Source of the DNA: Streptomyces sp. NL15-2K
GTDB taxonomy: Bacteria; Actinomycetota; Actinomycetes; Streptomycetales; Streptomycetaceae
NCBI RefSeq assembly: GCF_030551255.1
Contig: NZ_CP130630.1
Span: 3,825,501 to 3,889,500, forward strand
Length of the DNA: 64,000 nucleotides
Reading direction: 5' to 3'
Of the stretch, positions 53,438 through 61,516 are shown piece by piece. The notes under the pieces are model-generated. The model was not told where the DNA came from. It did no database searches and saw only the letters and a program-made list of their open reading frames with translations. The translations under genes and the position numbers were made by a program. Each line of letters begins with the position of its first letter. Position 1 is the stretch's first letter.

Positions 53438-53464
53438 ATGAGCTGTCGCACCCTCTGTTGCTGA
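53438..53464 (+). CDS. Cys-rich leader peptide MSCRTLCC
   Basis: An eight-codon frame with three Cys codons, two of them adjacent just before the stop. It stands 165 bp before the sulfonate-binding protein gene. Cys-rich leaderless short frames attenuating sulfur operons are known from mycobacteria (family knowledge), and this has the same layout. Ribosome stalling on the Cys codons when charged tRNA-Cys is scarce would be the switch. Weak hairpins follow (around 53473-53487 and 53525-53546) that could be the controlled structures. Too short for certain coding proof. Confidence 0.65.
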   Translation: MSCRTLCC

Positions 53465-53563
53465 CGCGTTGCCGCGCTTGAAGCGCGCGCCCACCTCTCT
53501 TCCCGCGTGAATTCCCTTGTCGGGCCCGGGCTTTCCGCTGCCCGGCATCGCGCGCGCGTTTCC

Positions 53564-53611
53564 CTTCACTTCTCGCTTCACTTCTCGCTTCACTTCTCGC
53601 TTCACTTCTCG
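53564..53611 (+). repeat. Four perfect tandem copies of CTTCACTTCTCG
   Basis: A 12-bp unit is repeated exactly four times in the untranslated region between the leader peptide and the ssuA remnant. It is C/T-rich and purine-poor, so the RNA is likely to be unstructured; it might serve as a protein-loading site. It ends 17 bp before the ATG at 53629. Confidence 0.9.
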
Positions 53612-53628
53612 GCTTACGGAGTCCTCCC

Positions 53629-54372
53629 ATGCCTTCCCCACCCCTGCCCGGAATCGACCGGCGGCTCTTTCTCACCTCCCTGCTCGGCGTCTCCGCCGCT
53701 GCCGCAGGCCTCAGCGGCTGCGCGGGCGACAGCGCGGCGGCCTCGAAGACGTCCCTCTCCGAGCCGCTGGCGAAGACGGTCCCCGCCGGCACCAGCCTGA
53801 AGGTCGCCTCGTACCAGAGCGTCCAGCAACTCCAATTCAGGCTCGCGAAGTTCGGCCGGCTTCCCTTCAAGGTGAGCAGCTGGGCGAACATCGGCGCCGG
53901 ACCCGATGTCATCAACGCCTTCCGCGCCGGATCCCTGGACATCGCCAACAACGCGGGCATCCCGCCGATCCAGGCGCAGTTCCAGGGCTACGACGCGAAA
54001 ATCGTCGCGATCAACGTCACCCGCAAGCCGAACTACCTCTTCGCCACCAAGCCGGGCAGCGACATCCGCTCGGTCGAGGACTTCAAGGGGACGAAGCTGG
54101 CGTTTTCGCAGGGCCAGGCGCAAGGTGTCGTACTCCTGCGGGCGTTGAAGAAGGCCGGGCTGGCGTACGACGACGTGAAGCTCGTACCGCTGACCAGCAA
54201 CCAGTTCCTCACGGCGCTTCAGTCGGGGCAGGTGGACATCGCGCCGCTCGCCAACCAGCAGGCGCCCGCCTATCTCCAGCAGTACGCGTCCAAGGGCGCC
54301 CACGCCGCAAGAGCACGCTGCTGCGGGCGGTCGCCGGCCTCGACCACGAGGTGGCGGGGAGCGGTCGGCTGA
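53629..54372 (+). pseudogene. ssuA: Sulfonate-binding protein gene truncated by deletion (ssuA')
   Basis: The first ~226 codons encode an aliphatic-sulfonate-type periplasmic binding protein: a lipoprotein signal with LSGCAG, then GTSLKVASYQSV, NAFRAGSLDIANNAGIPPIQAQ, SVEDFKGTKLAFSQGQAQGVVLLRAL and a segment ending in YLQQYASKGAHA. Families of this type run ~100 residues further. Instead the frame runs out of phase into the ATPase gene after about 54307 and stops after 20 unrelated residues. Start ATG 53629 with GGAG upstream. Confidence 0.88.
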
Positions 54373-54893
54373 CCGCGCCGGAACGGGTGTCGGTCGTCTT
54401 CCAGGACTCCCGGCTGCTGCCCTGGCAGCGCGTCCTCGACAACGTCCTGCTCGGCCTCGACGGCAAGGAGGCCGACCGGAAGGGTCGCGAGGCCCTCGCC
54501 GAAGTGGGCCTGAAGGGCCGCGAACGGGCCTGGCCGAGCGAGCTGTCCGGCGGCGAGGCCCAGCGTGCCGCCCTGGCCCGCTCTCTGGTCCGCGAGCCGG
54601 AACTCCTGCTGGCCGACGAGCCGTTCGGCGCCCTCGACGCGCTCACCCGGATCCGGATGCACGTCCTGCTGAGGCAGCTGTGGGAGCGCCACCGGCCCTC
54701 CGTGCTGCTCGTCACCCACGACGTGGACGAGGCGATCGTGCTCGCCGACCGGGTCCTCGTCCTCGACCAGGGCCGTATCGGCCTCGACCTGACCATCGAC
54801 CGCCCGCACCCGCGCTCCTACCGGGATCCGCTGCTGGGCGAGTACCGGGAGCGGCTGCTGGCCGCGCTCGGCGTGACGGAGGACCACCAGTGA
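54310..54893 (+). pseudogene. ssuB: ABC transporter ATPase lacking its N-terminal part ('ssuB)
   Basis: Codons for KSTLLRAVAGLDHE start immediately at the junction, so the first glycines of Walker A and about 40 residues before are missing, and no start codon is available. The rest is intact: SVVFQDSRLLPWQRVLDNV (Q loop), LSGGEAQRAALARSL (signature), LLLADEPFGALDALTR (Walker B) and VTHDVDEAIVLADRV. It is of the SsuB/TauB type. The frame differs from that of ssuA', so no fusion protein results. It overlaps the monooxygenase start by GTGA. Confidence 0.88.
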
Positions 54894-56341
54894 CCACCAG
54901 ACAGCTGCATCTCAACGCGTTCCTGATGAACACCGGCCACCACGAGGCTTCGTGGCGGCTGCCGGAGAGCGACCCGTACGCGCACGTGGACCTCGCGCAC
55001 TACGTCCGCCTCGCCCGGATCGCCGAACGCGGCACCTTCGACTCCCTCTTCCTGGCCGACGGACCGCAGCTGTGGGGCAACCTGGCCCAGCGGCCCGCCG
55101 GCGCCCTGGAGCCGCTCACCCTGCTGACCGCGCTGGCGACGGCCACCGAGCACATCGGCCTGATCGCCACCGCCTCCACCTCCTACAACTCCCCCTACAA
55201 CCTGGCCCGCAAGTTCGCCTCGCTCGACATCATCAGCGGCGGCCGGGCGGGCTGGAACATCGTCACCACGGCCGGTGCCGAGGCCGCCCGCAACTTCGGT
55301 CTCGCCGCCGAACCCGCGCACGCCGGGCGGTATGCCCGCGCCGCCGAGTTCCTCGATGTGGCGTTGAAGCTCTGGGACAGCTGGGAGGACGACGCGATCG
55401 TCGCCGACAAGGCGGCCGGCGTCTGGGGCGACGACACGAAGATCCATCCACCCCGGCACCAGGGGACGTACTTCAGCGTCGAGGGCGCCCTCAACGTGCC
55501 GCGCACCCCGCAGGGTTACCCGCTGCTGGTGCAGGCGGGGTCGAGCGAGGACGGGAAACGCTTCGCGACGCGGTACGCGGAGGCCGTGTTCACCGCCCAG
55601 CAGACCATCGAGGACGCGCAGGCCTTCTACGCCGACCTCAAGTCCCGTACGGCCGCGGCCGGTCGCGACCCCGACCACATCAAGGTGCTGCCCGGGATCG
55701 TGCCGGTGATCGGGTCGACGGAGGCGGAGGCCCGTGCCAAGGAGCAGCTCCTCGAAGACCACATCGTGTACACGCACGGCGTGGCCCGGCTGGAGAGCCT
55801 GCTGCAACTGGAACCGGGGACACTGGAGTTGGACGCCCGACTCCCCGCCGACCTGCCGCCGGAGAGTGCCATCGAGGGTGCCAAGAGCCGCTACACGCTC
55901 ATCGTCGAGCTCGGCCGGCGCGAACGCCTCACCGTGCGGCAGTTGATCGGGCGGCTCGGCGGCGGCCGGGGGCACCTCACCTTCGCGGGCACGCCCGAGC
56001 AGGTCGCCGACGCGATCGAGACCTGGTTCACGCACGGTGCCGCCGACGGCTTCAACATCATGCCCGCGGTCCTGCCCTCGGGCCTCGACACCTTCGTCGA
56101 CCACGTCGTCCCGATCCTGCGCACCCGCGGCCTGCTCCGCACGGAATACGGCCCGCGCCGGACCCTGCGGGAGCGATACGGCCTCCCGCGCCCCGCCAAC
56201 CAGTACGTCACGCCCGTTCAGGGATCCGCCAAGGGATCCGCCAAGGGACCCGCCAAGGGATCCGCCGAGGGACCCGCCAAAGGACCCGCCAAGGGACCCG
56301 CCAAGGGATCCGCCGAGGAATCCGCACTCGCCCGAGTCTGA
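54890..56341 (+). CDS. NtaA/SnaA/DszA-type flavin-dependent monooxygenase
   Basis: Luciferase-like monooxygenase of 483 residues that uses reduced FMN and oxygen; relatives oxidise sulfones, nitrilotriacetate or alkanesulfonates. Recognisable by LHLNAFLMNTGHHEASWR at the start, DSLFLADGPQLW, SGGRAGWNIVTTAG and PLLVQAGSSEDGKRFA. In a sulfonate operon it probably releases sulfite from an organosulfur compound. GTG start at 54890 coupled to the ATPase remnant. The C-terminal ~40 residues are a GSAKGPAK-type repeat not expected in the family. FMN reductase is not in this window. Confidence 0.92.
   Translation: MTTRQLHLNAFLMNTGHHEASWRLPESDPYAHVDLAHYVRLARIAERGTFDSLFLADGPQLWGNLAQRPAGALEPLTLLTALATATEHIGLIATASTSYNSPYNLARKFASLDIISGGRAGWNIVTTAGAEAARNFGLAAEPAHAGRYARAAEFLDVALKLWDSWEDDAIVADKAAGVWGDDTKIHPPRHQGTYFSVEGALNVPRTPQGYPLLVQAGSSEDGKRFATRYAEAVFTAQQTIEDAQAFYADLKSRTAAAGRDPDHIKVLPGIVPVIGSTEAEARAKEQLLEDHIVYTHGVARLESLLQLEPGTLELDARLPADLPPESAIEGAKSRYTLIVELGRRERLTVRQLIGRLGGGRGHLTFAGTPEQVADAIETWFTHGAADGFNIMPAVLPSGLDTFVDHVVPILRTRGLLRTEYGPRRTLRERYGLPRPANQYVTPVQGSAKGSAKGPAKGSAEGPAKGPAKGPAKGSAEESALARV
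56222..56325 (+). repeat. 12-bp coding repeats, GGATCCGCCAAG type
   Basis: About eight copies of a 12-bp unit (GGATCCGCCAAG, varying to GGACCCGCCAAG and GGATCCGCCGAG) encode the Gly-Ser/Pro-Ala-Lys/Glu tail of the monooxygenase, ending 15 bp before its stop codon. Confidence 0.85.
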
Positions 56342-56356
56342 AAGGACCCGCTCCCC

Positions 56357-57253
56357 ATGACCGACATCCACATCAGCAAGGTCACCGCCAACATCGGCGC
56401 CCGGATCACCGGCGTCGACCTCGCCAAGCCCCTCGACGAGGAGACGGTCGTCGCCCTCCGCGACGCGCTGAACACCCACAAGGCCCTGGTCTTCGACGAC
56501 GTCGACCTCGACGACGAGGGCCAGCAGGCCTTCGTCCGGCACTTCGGGGACATCACCACCGCCCACCCGACCGTGCCGTCCGTCGACGGCGTGCCGAACG
56601 TCCTGCCCGTCGACAGCGAGCGCGGCCGCGCCGCCAACCACTGGCACACGGACGTCACCTTCGTCCTCAACCCGCCGCAGGCCAGCACCCTGCGCAGCAT
56701 CACGATCCCGCCGTACGGCGGCGAGACCCTGATCGCCAACTCGGCCGCCGCCTACCGCGACCTGCCGCAGCCGCTGCGGCTGCTGGCCGACACCCTGTGG
56801 GCCGAGCACACCAACGACTACGACTACGCGGTGCCGGAGGAGACCGTCGACGAGGCCCAGGCCGCCGCCCGCGCCCAGTTCACGTCCATCAAGTACCGCA
56901 CGGCCCACCCGATCGTCCGCGTCCACCCGCTGACCGGCGAGCGCGGCCTGTTCATCGGCGGGTTCGCACAGCGGATCGTCGGCCTGTCCGCGGGCGAGTC
57001 CCGCAAGATCCTCGACCTGCTCCAGACGTACGTCACCCGCTCGGAGAACATCCTGCGCCACCGCTGGTCGGAGAACCAGCTCGTCCTCTTCGACAACCGC
57101 ATCACCCAGCACTACGCCATCGACAACTACGACGGCCTGCCGCGCCGCCTGCACCGCGTGACCGTCGCCGGCGACGTGCCGGTGGGCGTGGAGGGCAAGG
57201 AAAGCTACGTGATCGAGGGAGACGCCTCGCACTACACGTCCGTGGCGGCGTAA
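56357..57253 (+). CDS. TauD/TfdA family Fe(II)/2-oxoglutarate dioxygenase
   Basis: Product of 298 residues. Iron ligands are visible as HTD in NHWHTDVTF and the distal His in ITQHYAIDNY, with the 2-oxoglutarate-binding Arg in RRLHRVTV. Relatives hydroxylate taurine or alkyl sulfates, which then break down to release sulfite or sulfate. It starts 15 bp after the monooxygenase stop, in the same operon, and length is normal. The gene ends the sulfur operon; the next gene is convergent. Confidence 0.94.
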   Translation: MTDIHISKVTANIGARITGVDLAKPLDEETVVALRDALNTHKALVFDDVDLDDEGQQAFVRHFGDITTAHPTVPSVDGVPNVLPVDSERGRAANHWHTDVTFVLNPPQASTLRSITIPPYGGETLIANSAAAYRDLPQPLRLLADTLWAEHTNDYDYAVPEETVDEAQAAARAQFTSIKYRTAHPIVRVHPLTGERGLFIGGFAQRIVGLSAGESRKILDLLQTYVTRSENILRHRWSENQLVLFDNRITQHYAIDNYDGLPRRLHRVTVAGDVPVGVEGKESYVIEGDASHYTSVAA

Positions 57254-57268
57254 CCGCCCCTTCTCCGG

Positions 57269-57937
57269 TCAGTAGTTCCACGGCACGTCCGGCTCGCACG
57301 GCACGTTGAGGGAGAGAAGTGCGGCGGAACCGTCGGTGTTCATGCGGAGTTCGCTGATCGCCACGTTGCGCAACCGCGGGAACACCCTGCGGTACTCGGC
57401 CGGCGGGATCGACAGCAGGGTGCACAGCACCAGGCGGAGCAGGGAGTTGTGGGCGACCACGAGGACGCGTCCGCCGGGGTGGGCGGCGGCGATGCGGCGC
57501 AGGGCGGCGGATCCGCGGGCGGCGGCGGCCGCGGGGTCCTCGGCGCCGGGGAAGGGGTGGGCGACCGGGTCCGCGCGGAAGGCGTCCGCCGCCGTCGGGT
57601 CCTCGGCCGCGAACTCGGCGAGGGTACGGCCCTCCACCACGCCGAAGTCGCATTCCCGCAGGTCGGGTTCGCGGTGCGGGGTGAGGTCGAGGGCGCGGCA
57701 GGCGGGGTCGGCGGTGGCGACGGCACGGGAGAGCGGCGAGGTCCAGATCGCGTCGACGGGGTGGGCGGCGGCCCAGCGGCCGAGGGCCTCGGCCTGGGCG
57801 CGGCCGGTGTCGGTGAGGGGCACGTCGCTGATGCCGGCGTAACGGTTCTCGGCGTGCCAGATCGTCTGTCCGTGCCGGGCCAGGAGAAGGGTCGTACTCA
57901 TGGATCCAGCAGTATCCAGGTCCGGGGGCGTGCTCAT
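57269..57937 (-). CDS. Histidine phosphatase family protein
   Basis: Product of 222 residues of the phosphoglycerate-mutase-like family. Catalytic motifs are LLARHGQTIWHAENRYAG (RHG), the Arg in TSPLSRAVATA and VVAHNSLLRL. Start ATG 57937 overlaps the stop of the FGGY kinase gene (ATGA); a second ATG at residue 13 (57901) fits the usual start of the family. Coupled to the kinase, it may remove phosphate from a sugar phosphate of the same pathway, but the substrate is unknown. Confidence 0.9.
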   Translation of the reverse strand: MSTPPDLDTAGSMSTTLLLARHGQTIWHAENRYAGISDVPLTDTGRAQAEALGRWAAAHPVDAIWTSPLSRAVATADPACRALDLTPHREPDLRECDFGVVEGRTLAEFAAEDPTAADAFRADPVAHPFPGAEDPAAAAARGSAALRRIAAAHPGGRVLVVAHNSLLRLVLCTLLSIPPAEYRRVFPRLRNVAISELRMNTDGSAALLSLNVPCEPDVPWNY

Positions 57938-59466
57938 GAACCCGCCGTATCCCTGTCCAGGCGGGCGCGTGCATGCGCCGCGACCGGGGCCGGGAGCCAG
58001 CCGCGGGCCGTCAGTTCGTCGATGAGACGGGCGTACGGCTCGGCGAAGGCTGCCGTGCGGCCGGGGCGGGGTTCGAGGACGGTACGGGTGCGGACCATGC
58101 GTTCGGCGACGTCCGCGACGTGGAGGTGGCGTGGTGTCTCCGTTCCGTACGCCGCCAGCACGGCCATGCCCAGGGCCGGTTCGGTCTGCTCCGGTACGCG
58201 GGCCGGGCGGCCGAGGATGTCGGCGCGCAACTGGTTCCAGTACGTGCTGCGGGCGGCGCCGCCGGTGAAGGTGAGCGGGCCGTCGAGCGGGGCACCCAGG
58301 TGGTGCAGGTAGTCCAGACACAGCCGTTCCGTGAAGGCGACGCCCTGGAGCAGCCCGGCCCACAGGTCGGCGTCGCCGGCGGGCTCGCCGAGGAGCAGGG
58401 CAGTGGCGTCCGGCGCCAGGAACGGGAACCGTTCCCCCGGTGACACCAGCGGGTAGGCGACCACGCCGGACGGCTCGAACGCGGCCGCCCTGCGGTCCAT
58501 GGCCTCCGGGTCCGCTCTGCCGAAGGCCGCCGTGAGCACGCCCGCGCCGACGCTGGAGGCGCCGCCGGGCAGCCAGGTTCCGTCCGGTGCACGGTGGTTG
58601 TAGACCACGCCGGTGGGGTCGCGGACGGGGGTCGAGGAGGCGCCCTTGAGGACGAGGGTGGTGCCGAGGACCGAGTTCCAGGCGCCGTGCCGCAGGGCTC
58701 CCGAGGCGATCTGGGCCGCGCAGCCGTCGGTCATCCCGGCGATCACGGGTGTGCCGGCCGGAATGCCGGTGGCCTCGGCGGAGGTCGGACAGACCTCGCC
58801 GAGGCGAGTGCCGGGCGGTACGACGTCGGGCAACAGGCCGTCAGGGAGCCCGAGTTCGGCCGTCACGGTGTACGGCCACGCCTTGCCCTCCAGGTCGTAG
58901 CCGGTCTTGAGGGCGTGGCTGGAGTCGGCGGGGGGCACCTCGCCGGTGAGGCGGGCGACGATCAGATCGGGCTGGTGGGTGATCCGTCCCGGCGCGTAGG
59001 TCTGCCCCTGCTCGTAGGTCTGCCCCCGCCCGTAGGTCTGCCCCCGCCCGTAGGTCTCGATGAGCCACAACGCCTTCGGCAACGCCCACGTGTCCTGTAC
59101 CGACAGCCCCGCCGCCCGGACCCGCGCCGCCTCCTGACCCGCGCGCCCGTCGTCGTACATCAGCGCCGGGCTCACCGGACGCCCCGCGCCGTCCGTCAGC
59201 AGTACCGTCCCGGACGTCCCGCACACCGCGAGCCCGCCGATCCGTACGCCGGGCAGCCCGGCGAGGGCCGAGCGGGACGCCGTACACACCGCCTCCCACC
59301 ACTCCCCCGGGTCCTGCTCGTGCCGCACCCCCTCGCGGCGCCCGGTCAGCGGGGCCGAGCCGCCGCCGAGGACCGTGCCGTCACCGGTGACCACCAGGAC
59401 CCGGACGCTCTGCGTCCCCAGGTCGATGCCCAGCCACGCCACACCGCCGTCGCCCACGTCCGCCAT
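57934..59466 (-). CDS. FGGY family carbohydrate kinase (xylulokinase-like)
   Basis: Product of 510 residues. The N-terminal phosphate-binding segment WLGIDLGTQSVRVLVV and the C-terminal LTFTGGAARSTYWNQLRADILG FGGY signature are present, with GMTDGCAAQIASGA between them. Kinases of this type phosphorylate pentoses or polyols. An unusual insert of three six-residue tandem units (YGRGQT/YEQGQT) occurs around residues 140-160. Start ATG 59466 is preceded by GGGAGG. Divergent from the broken DeoR-type gene that presumably once controlled it. Confidence 0.92.
   Translation of the reverse strand: MADVGDGGVAWLGIDLGTQSVRVLVVTGDGTVLGGGSAPLTGRREGVRHEQDPGEWWEAVCTASRSALAGLPGVRIGGLAVCGTSGTVLLTDGAGRPVSPALMYDDGRAGQEAARVRAAGLSVQDTWALPKALWLIETYGRGQTYGRGQTYEQGQTYAPGRITHQPDLIVARLTGEVPPADSSHALKTGYDLEGKAWPYTVTAELGLPDGLLPDVVPPGTRLGEVCPTSAEATGIPAGTPVIAGMTDGCAAQIASGALRHGAWNSVLGTTLVLKGASSTPVRDPTGVVYNHRAPDGTWLPGGASSVGAGVLTAAFGRADPEAMDRRAAAFEPSGVVAYPLVSPGERFPFLAPDATALLLGEPAGDADLWAGLLQGVAFTERLCLDYLHHLGAPLDGPLTFTGGAARSTYWNQLRADILGRPARVPEQTEPALGMAVLAAYGTETPRHLHVADVAERMVRTRTVLEPRPGRTAAFAEPYARLIDELTARGWLPAPVAAHARARLDRDTAGS
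58995..59057 (-). repeat. 18-bp tandem repeat within the kinase gene
   Basis: CGTAGGTCTGCCCCNGCC-like units at 58995, 59013 and 59031, plus a partial fourth at 59049. The second and third are identical. They keep frame and encode the Tyr-Gly-Arg-Gly-Gln-Thr insert. Confidence 0.9.
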
Positions 59467-59614
59467 CCGGACCTCCCTGCACTCTCCAGCACATCGCGAC
59501 CCGGTCTGTGAACTTCTCACTCCCCTTCGATATTGACCCGAGATTTTCGCTTGCGCGAGGGATTGATGCGTGAGGGATTGACGCACAAGTTCCGCCGTTC
59601 CACTCTCTGTTGAG

Positions 59615-60211
59615 ATGAACAGCGGCGACAGCGCACCCCATGGACCGGCCGCCCGGCAGGTGGCCATGGCCGAGCAGGTGCTGGCCGACGGTTTGGCGAC
59701 CGCGGCGGAGCTCGCCGAGCGCTTCGGGGTGAGCGTCGCTGATGAGCTTAGGTTCCCTGGACGATCCAGGGTTTCCTGGATGCCGGGAAGTGGTCCGTCG
59801 TGCTGGGCGGGGTTTGGACGCCTGCCGTGGGACCGTGGGCCGTCGCCGCCGGGTGCGGTGCGGGTGCTCATCGTGTGCGGTACCTGCCGCCTGTGGCGCC
59901 GCCGGCTGCGGCGATTCGGAGGCTGCGGTATCCGCCCCGCCGGACGCTTTCCGCCCGGTGTGGACCCGGGCGGGGCGGGGACCCCGCGTCGCTTTCCTCG
60001 ACGAGCTGGAGCGGCAGGGGGTCGTACGGAAGTTCAGGGGCGGGGTGACCGCGCAGCCGTCCGCGGTGTTCGAGTCGAACGTGCAGTACCGGCTGAGGAC
60101 GATGCGGGCGGAGAAGGCCGCCGTCGCCGACCGGGTCCGTTACGAGGTGTGCCCGACGGGAGGCGGCGACGGCCGCACTGGAACTACGTGACGGGAGACT
60201 CCCTGCGATGA
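59615..60211 (+). pseudogene. Broken DeoR-type transcriptional regulator
   Basis: Two blocks of a DeoR regulator survive in different frames. The first (from ATG 59615) reads VLADGLATAAELAERFGVSV, half of the helix-turn-helix. The second (from about 59994, one frame on) reads LDELERQGVVRKFRGGV and MRAEKAAVADR. Between them lie 253 bp (59741-59993) without similarity, bounded by GCGTCGCT on both sides. Most of the sugar-binding domain is missing; a final HWNYVTGDSLR in the first frame overlaps the next start codon. The gene cannot yield a working regulator. Confidence 0.75.
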
Positions 60212-61239
60212 CCGAACCTGTACGTGTGGTGGCCGCCGGCGACCACTTCGTCCTGCCGAGGCTGATCGCCCGGGAGGTCACCCATGAAGTGGGCGAACAG
60301 CCCGTGGACGTGACTGAACTGACCCTCGGCTGGCCCCTCGAACCCTTCGGTCCGGTGGCCGAGGTCCAGGAGGCCAGCGACGCCGAGGAGCACCTGATCG
60401 AGGCGCTGGCCGGTGCGCAGGTCCTGGTCACCCAGATGGGCCCGGTCACCGAACGGGTGCTGGACGCCTGCCCGGACCTGCGGCTGGTCGTCGTCTGCCG
60501 GGGCGGCCCGGTCAACGTCAACCTCGACGCGGCGAAGGCGCACGACGTCCGCGTGTGCTTCGCGCCCGGCCGCAACGCCGCCGCCACCGCCGAGTTCACC
60601 GTCGGCCTGCTGCTGGCGGCCCTGCGCCGCATCCCCCAGGCCCACGACCTGCTGGCGCGGCAGGGCAGCTGGGAAGGCGCCGCCTACTACACGTACGAGC
60701 ACAGCGGTCTGGAGCTGGAGGACCTGCCCGTCGGGCTGATCGGCTACGGAGCCGTCGGCAGCCGGGTCGCCCGCGTGCTGTGCGCCTTCGGCGCGCAGGT
60801 GATGGTGTACGACCCCTATGTGCGCGGCGAGATCCACGGCCTGCGCGTGTCCTCACTCGACACCCTGCTCACCCGCTCCCACGTGATCACCCTGCACGCC
60901 CGCCTCACCGAGGAGACCCGCGGCCTGATCGGCGCCCGTGAGCTGTCGCTGCTGCCGTCCGGCGCGGTGGTGGTGAACGTGGCGCGCGGGCCCCTGCTGG
61001 ACGAGGAGGCGCTGTGCGACGCGTTGGAGAGCGGGCAGGTGTCGGCGGCGGCGCTGGACACGTTCGAGCGGGAGCCGCTCCCGGCGGACTCCCGGCTACT
61101 GGGCCTCGGCCGGCAGGTGGTACTCACCCCGCACCTGGGCGGGGCGAGCCGCGCGGTGGCGGAGAAGGCGGCGCGGATCGCCGCGGAGGAGGTCGGGCGC
61201 TGGGTGCGCGGGGAGCCGTTGGCGCACTGCCTGACGTGA
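60208..61239 (+). CDS. D-isomer specific 2-hydroxyacid dehydrogenase family protein
   Basis: NAD-dependent dehydrogenase of 343 residues. The nucleotide-binding motif GLIGYGAVGSRVARVL lies near residue 178. Catalytic residues are Arg in VVNVARGPLLDE, Glu in DTFEREPLP and His in TPHLGGAS. It resembles phosphoglycerate-dehydrogenase-like enzymes but lacks an ACT domain, so a sugar-acid role in the neighbouring kinase cluster is likely. ATGA overlap with the regulator remnant. Confidence 0.93.
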   Translation: MTEPVRVVAAGDHFVLPRLIAREVTHEVGEQPVDVTELTLGWPLEPFGPVAEVQEASDAEEHLIEALAGAQVLVTQMGPVTERVLDACPDLRLVVVCRGGPVNVNLDAAKAHDVRVCFAPGRNAAATAEFTVGLLLAALRRIPQAHDLLARQGSWEGAAYYTYEHSGLELEDLPVGLIGYGAVGSRVARVLCAFGAQVMVYDPYVRGEIHGLRVSSLDTLLTRSHVITLHARLTEETRGLIGARELSLLPSGAVVVNVARGPLLDEEALCDALESGQVSAAALDTFEREPLPADSRLLGLGRQVVLTPHLGGASRAVAEKAARIAAEEVGRWVRGEPLAHCLT

Positions 61240-61242
61240 GCG

Positions 61243-61312
61243 GCCTGGGGGTGGGGGCCTGGGGGTGGGGGCCTGGGGGTGGGGGCCTGGGGTTCGGGGC
61301 CTGGGGTTCGGG
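61243..61312 (+). repeat. Five tandem copies of a G-rich 14-bp unit
   Basis: Three copies of GCCTGGGGGTGGGG followed by two of GCCTGGGGTTCGGG, beginning 4 bp after the dehydrogenase stop codon. Runs of four or five G at regular spacing could form a G-quadruplex on the coding strand. Confidence 0.85.
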
Positions 61313-61366
61313 CCCACCAACAAGCACTGTCCCAACGCGTCGGCCGCGAGGGAGCCGAAGGGGCGC

Positions 61367-61471
61367 GCCGGTGTCGAGACGGCATGGGGGCACCTCCCGC
61401 GCGAGCGAAGCCGAGCGTGGGGGAGCGCGGAGGCCCGAAGGGCTGAGCACGAGCGCCGTCTCGACACCGGC
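61367..61471. repeat. Long inverted repeat enclosing a Streptomyces palindromic repeat
   Basis: GCCGGTGTCGAGACGGC (61367-61383) and its exact complement (61455-61471) enclose 71 bp. Inside, GGGGGCACCTCCCGCGCGAG and GAAGCCGAGCGTGGGGGAG resemble an interspersed palindrome common in Streptomyces genomes, as I remember it. It lies just before the second FGGY kinase gene. Confidence 0.65.
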
Positions 61472-61516
61472 ACAGAGCGCCCCGTAGGCGACCGAGCCAT
61501 CAAAAGAGGAGGCCCC

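Noticed and set aside
53564..53611. CRISPR array in the tandem 12-bp repeat
   Set aside because: Units are directly adjacent with no unique spacers; no cas genes in the window. No CRISPR array was seen anywhere.
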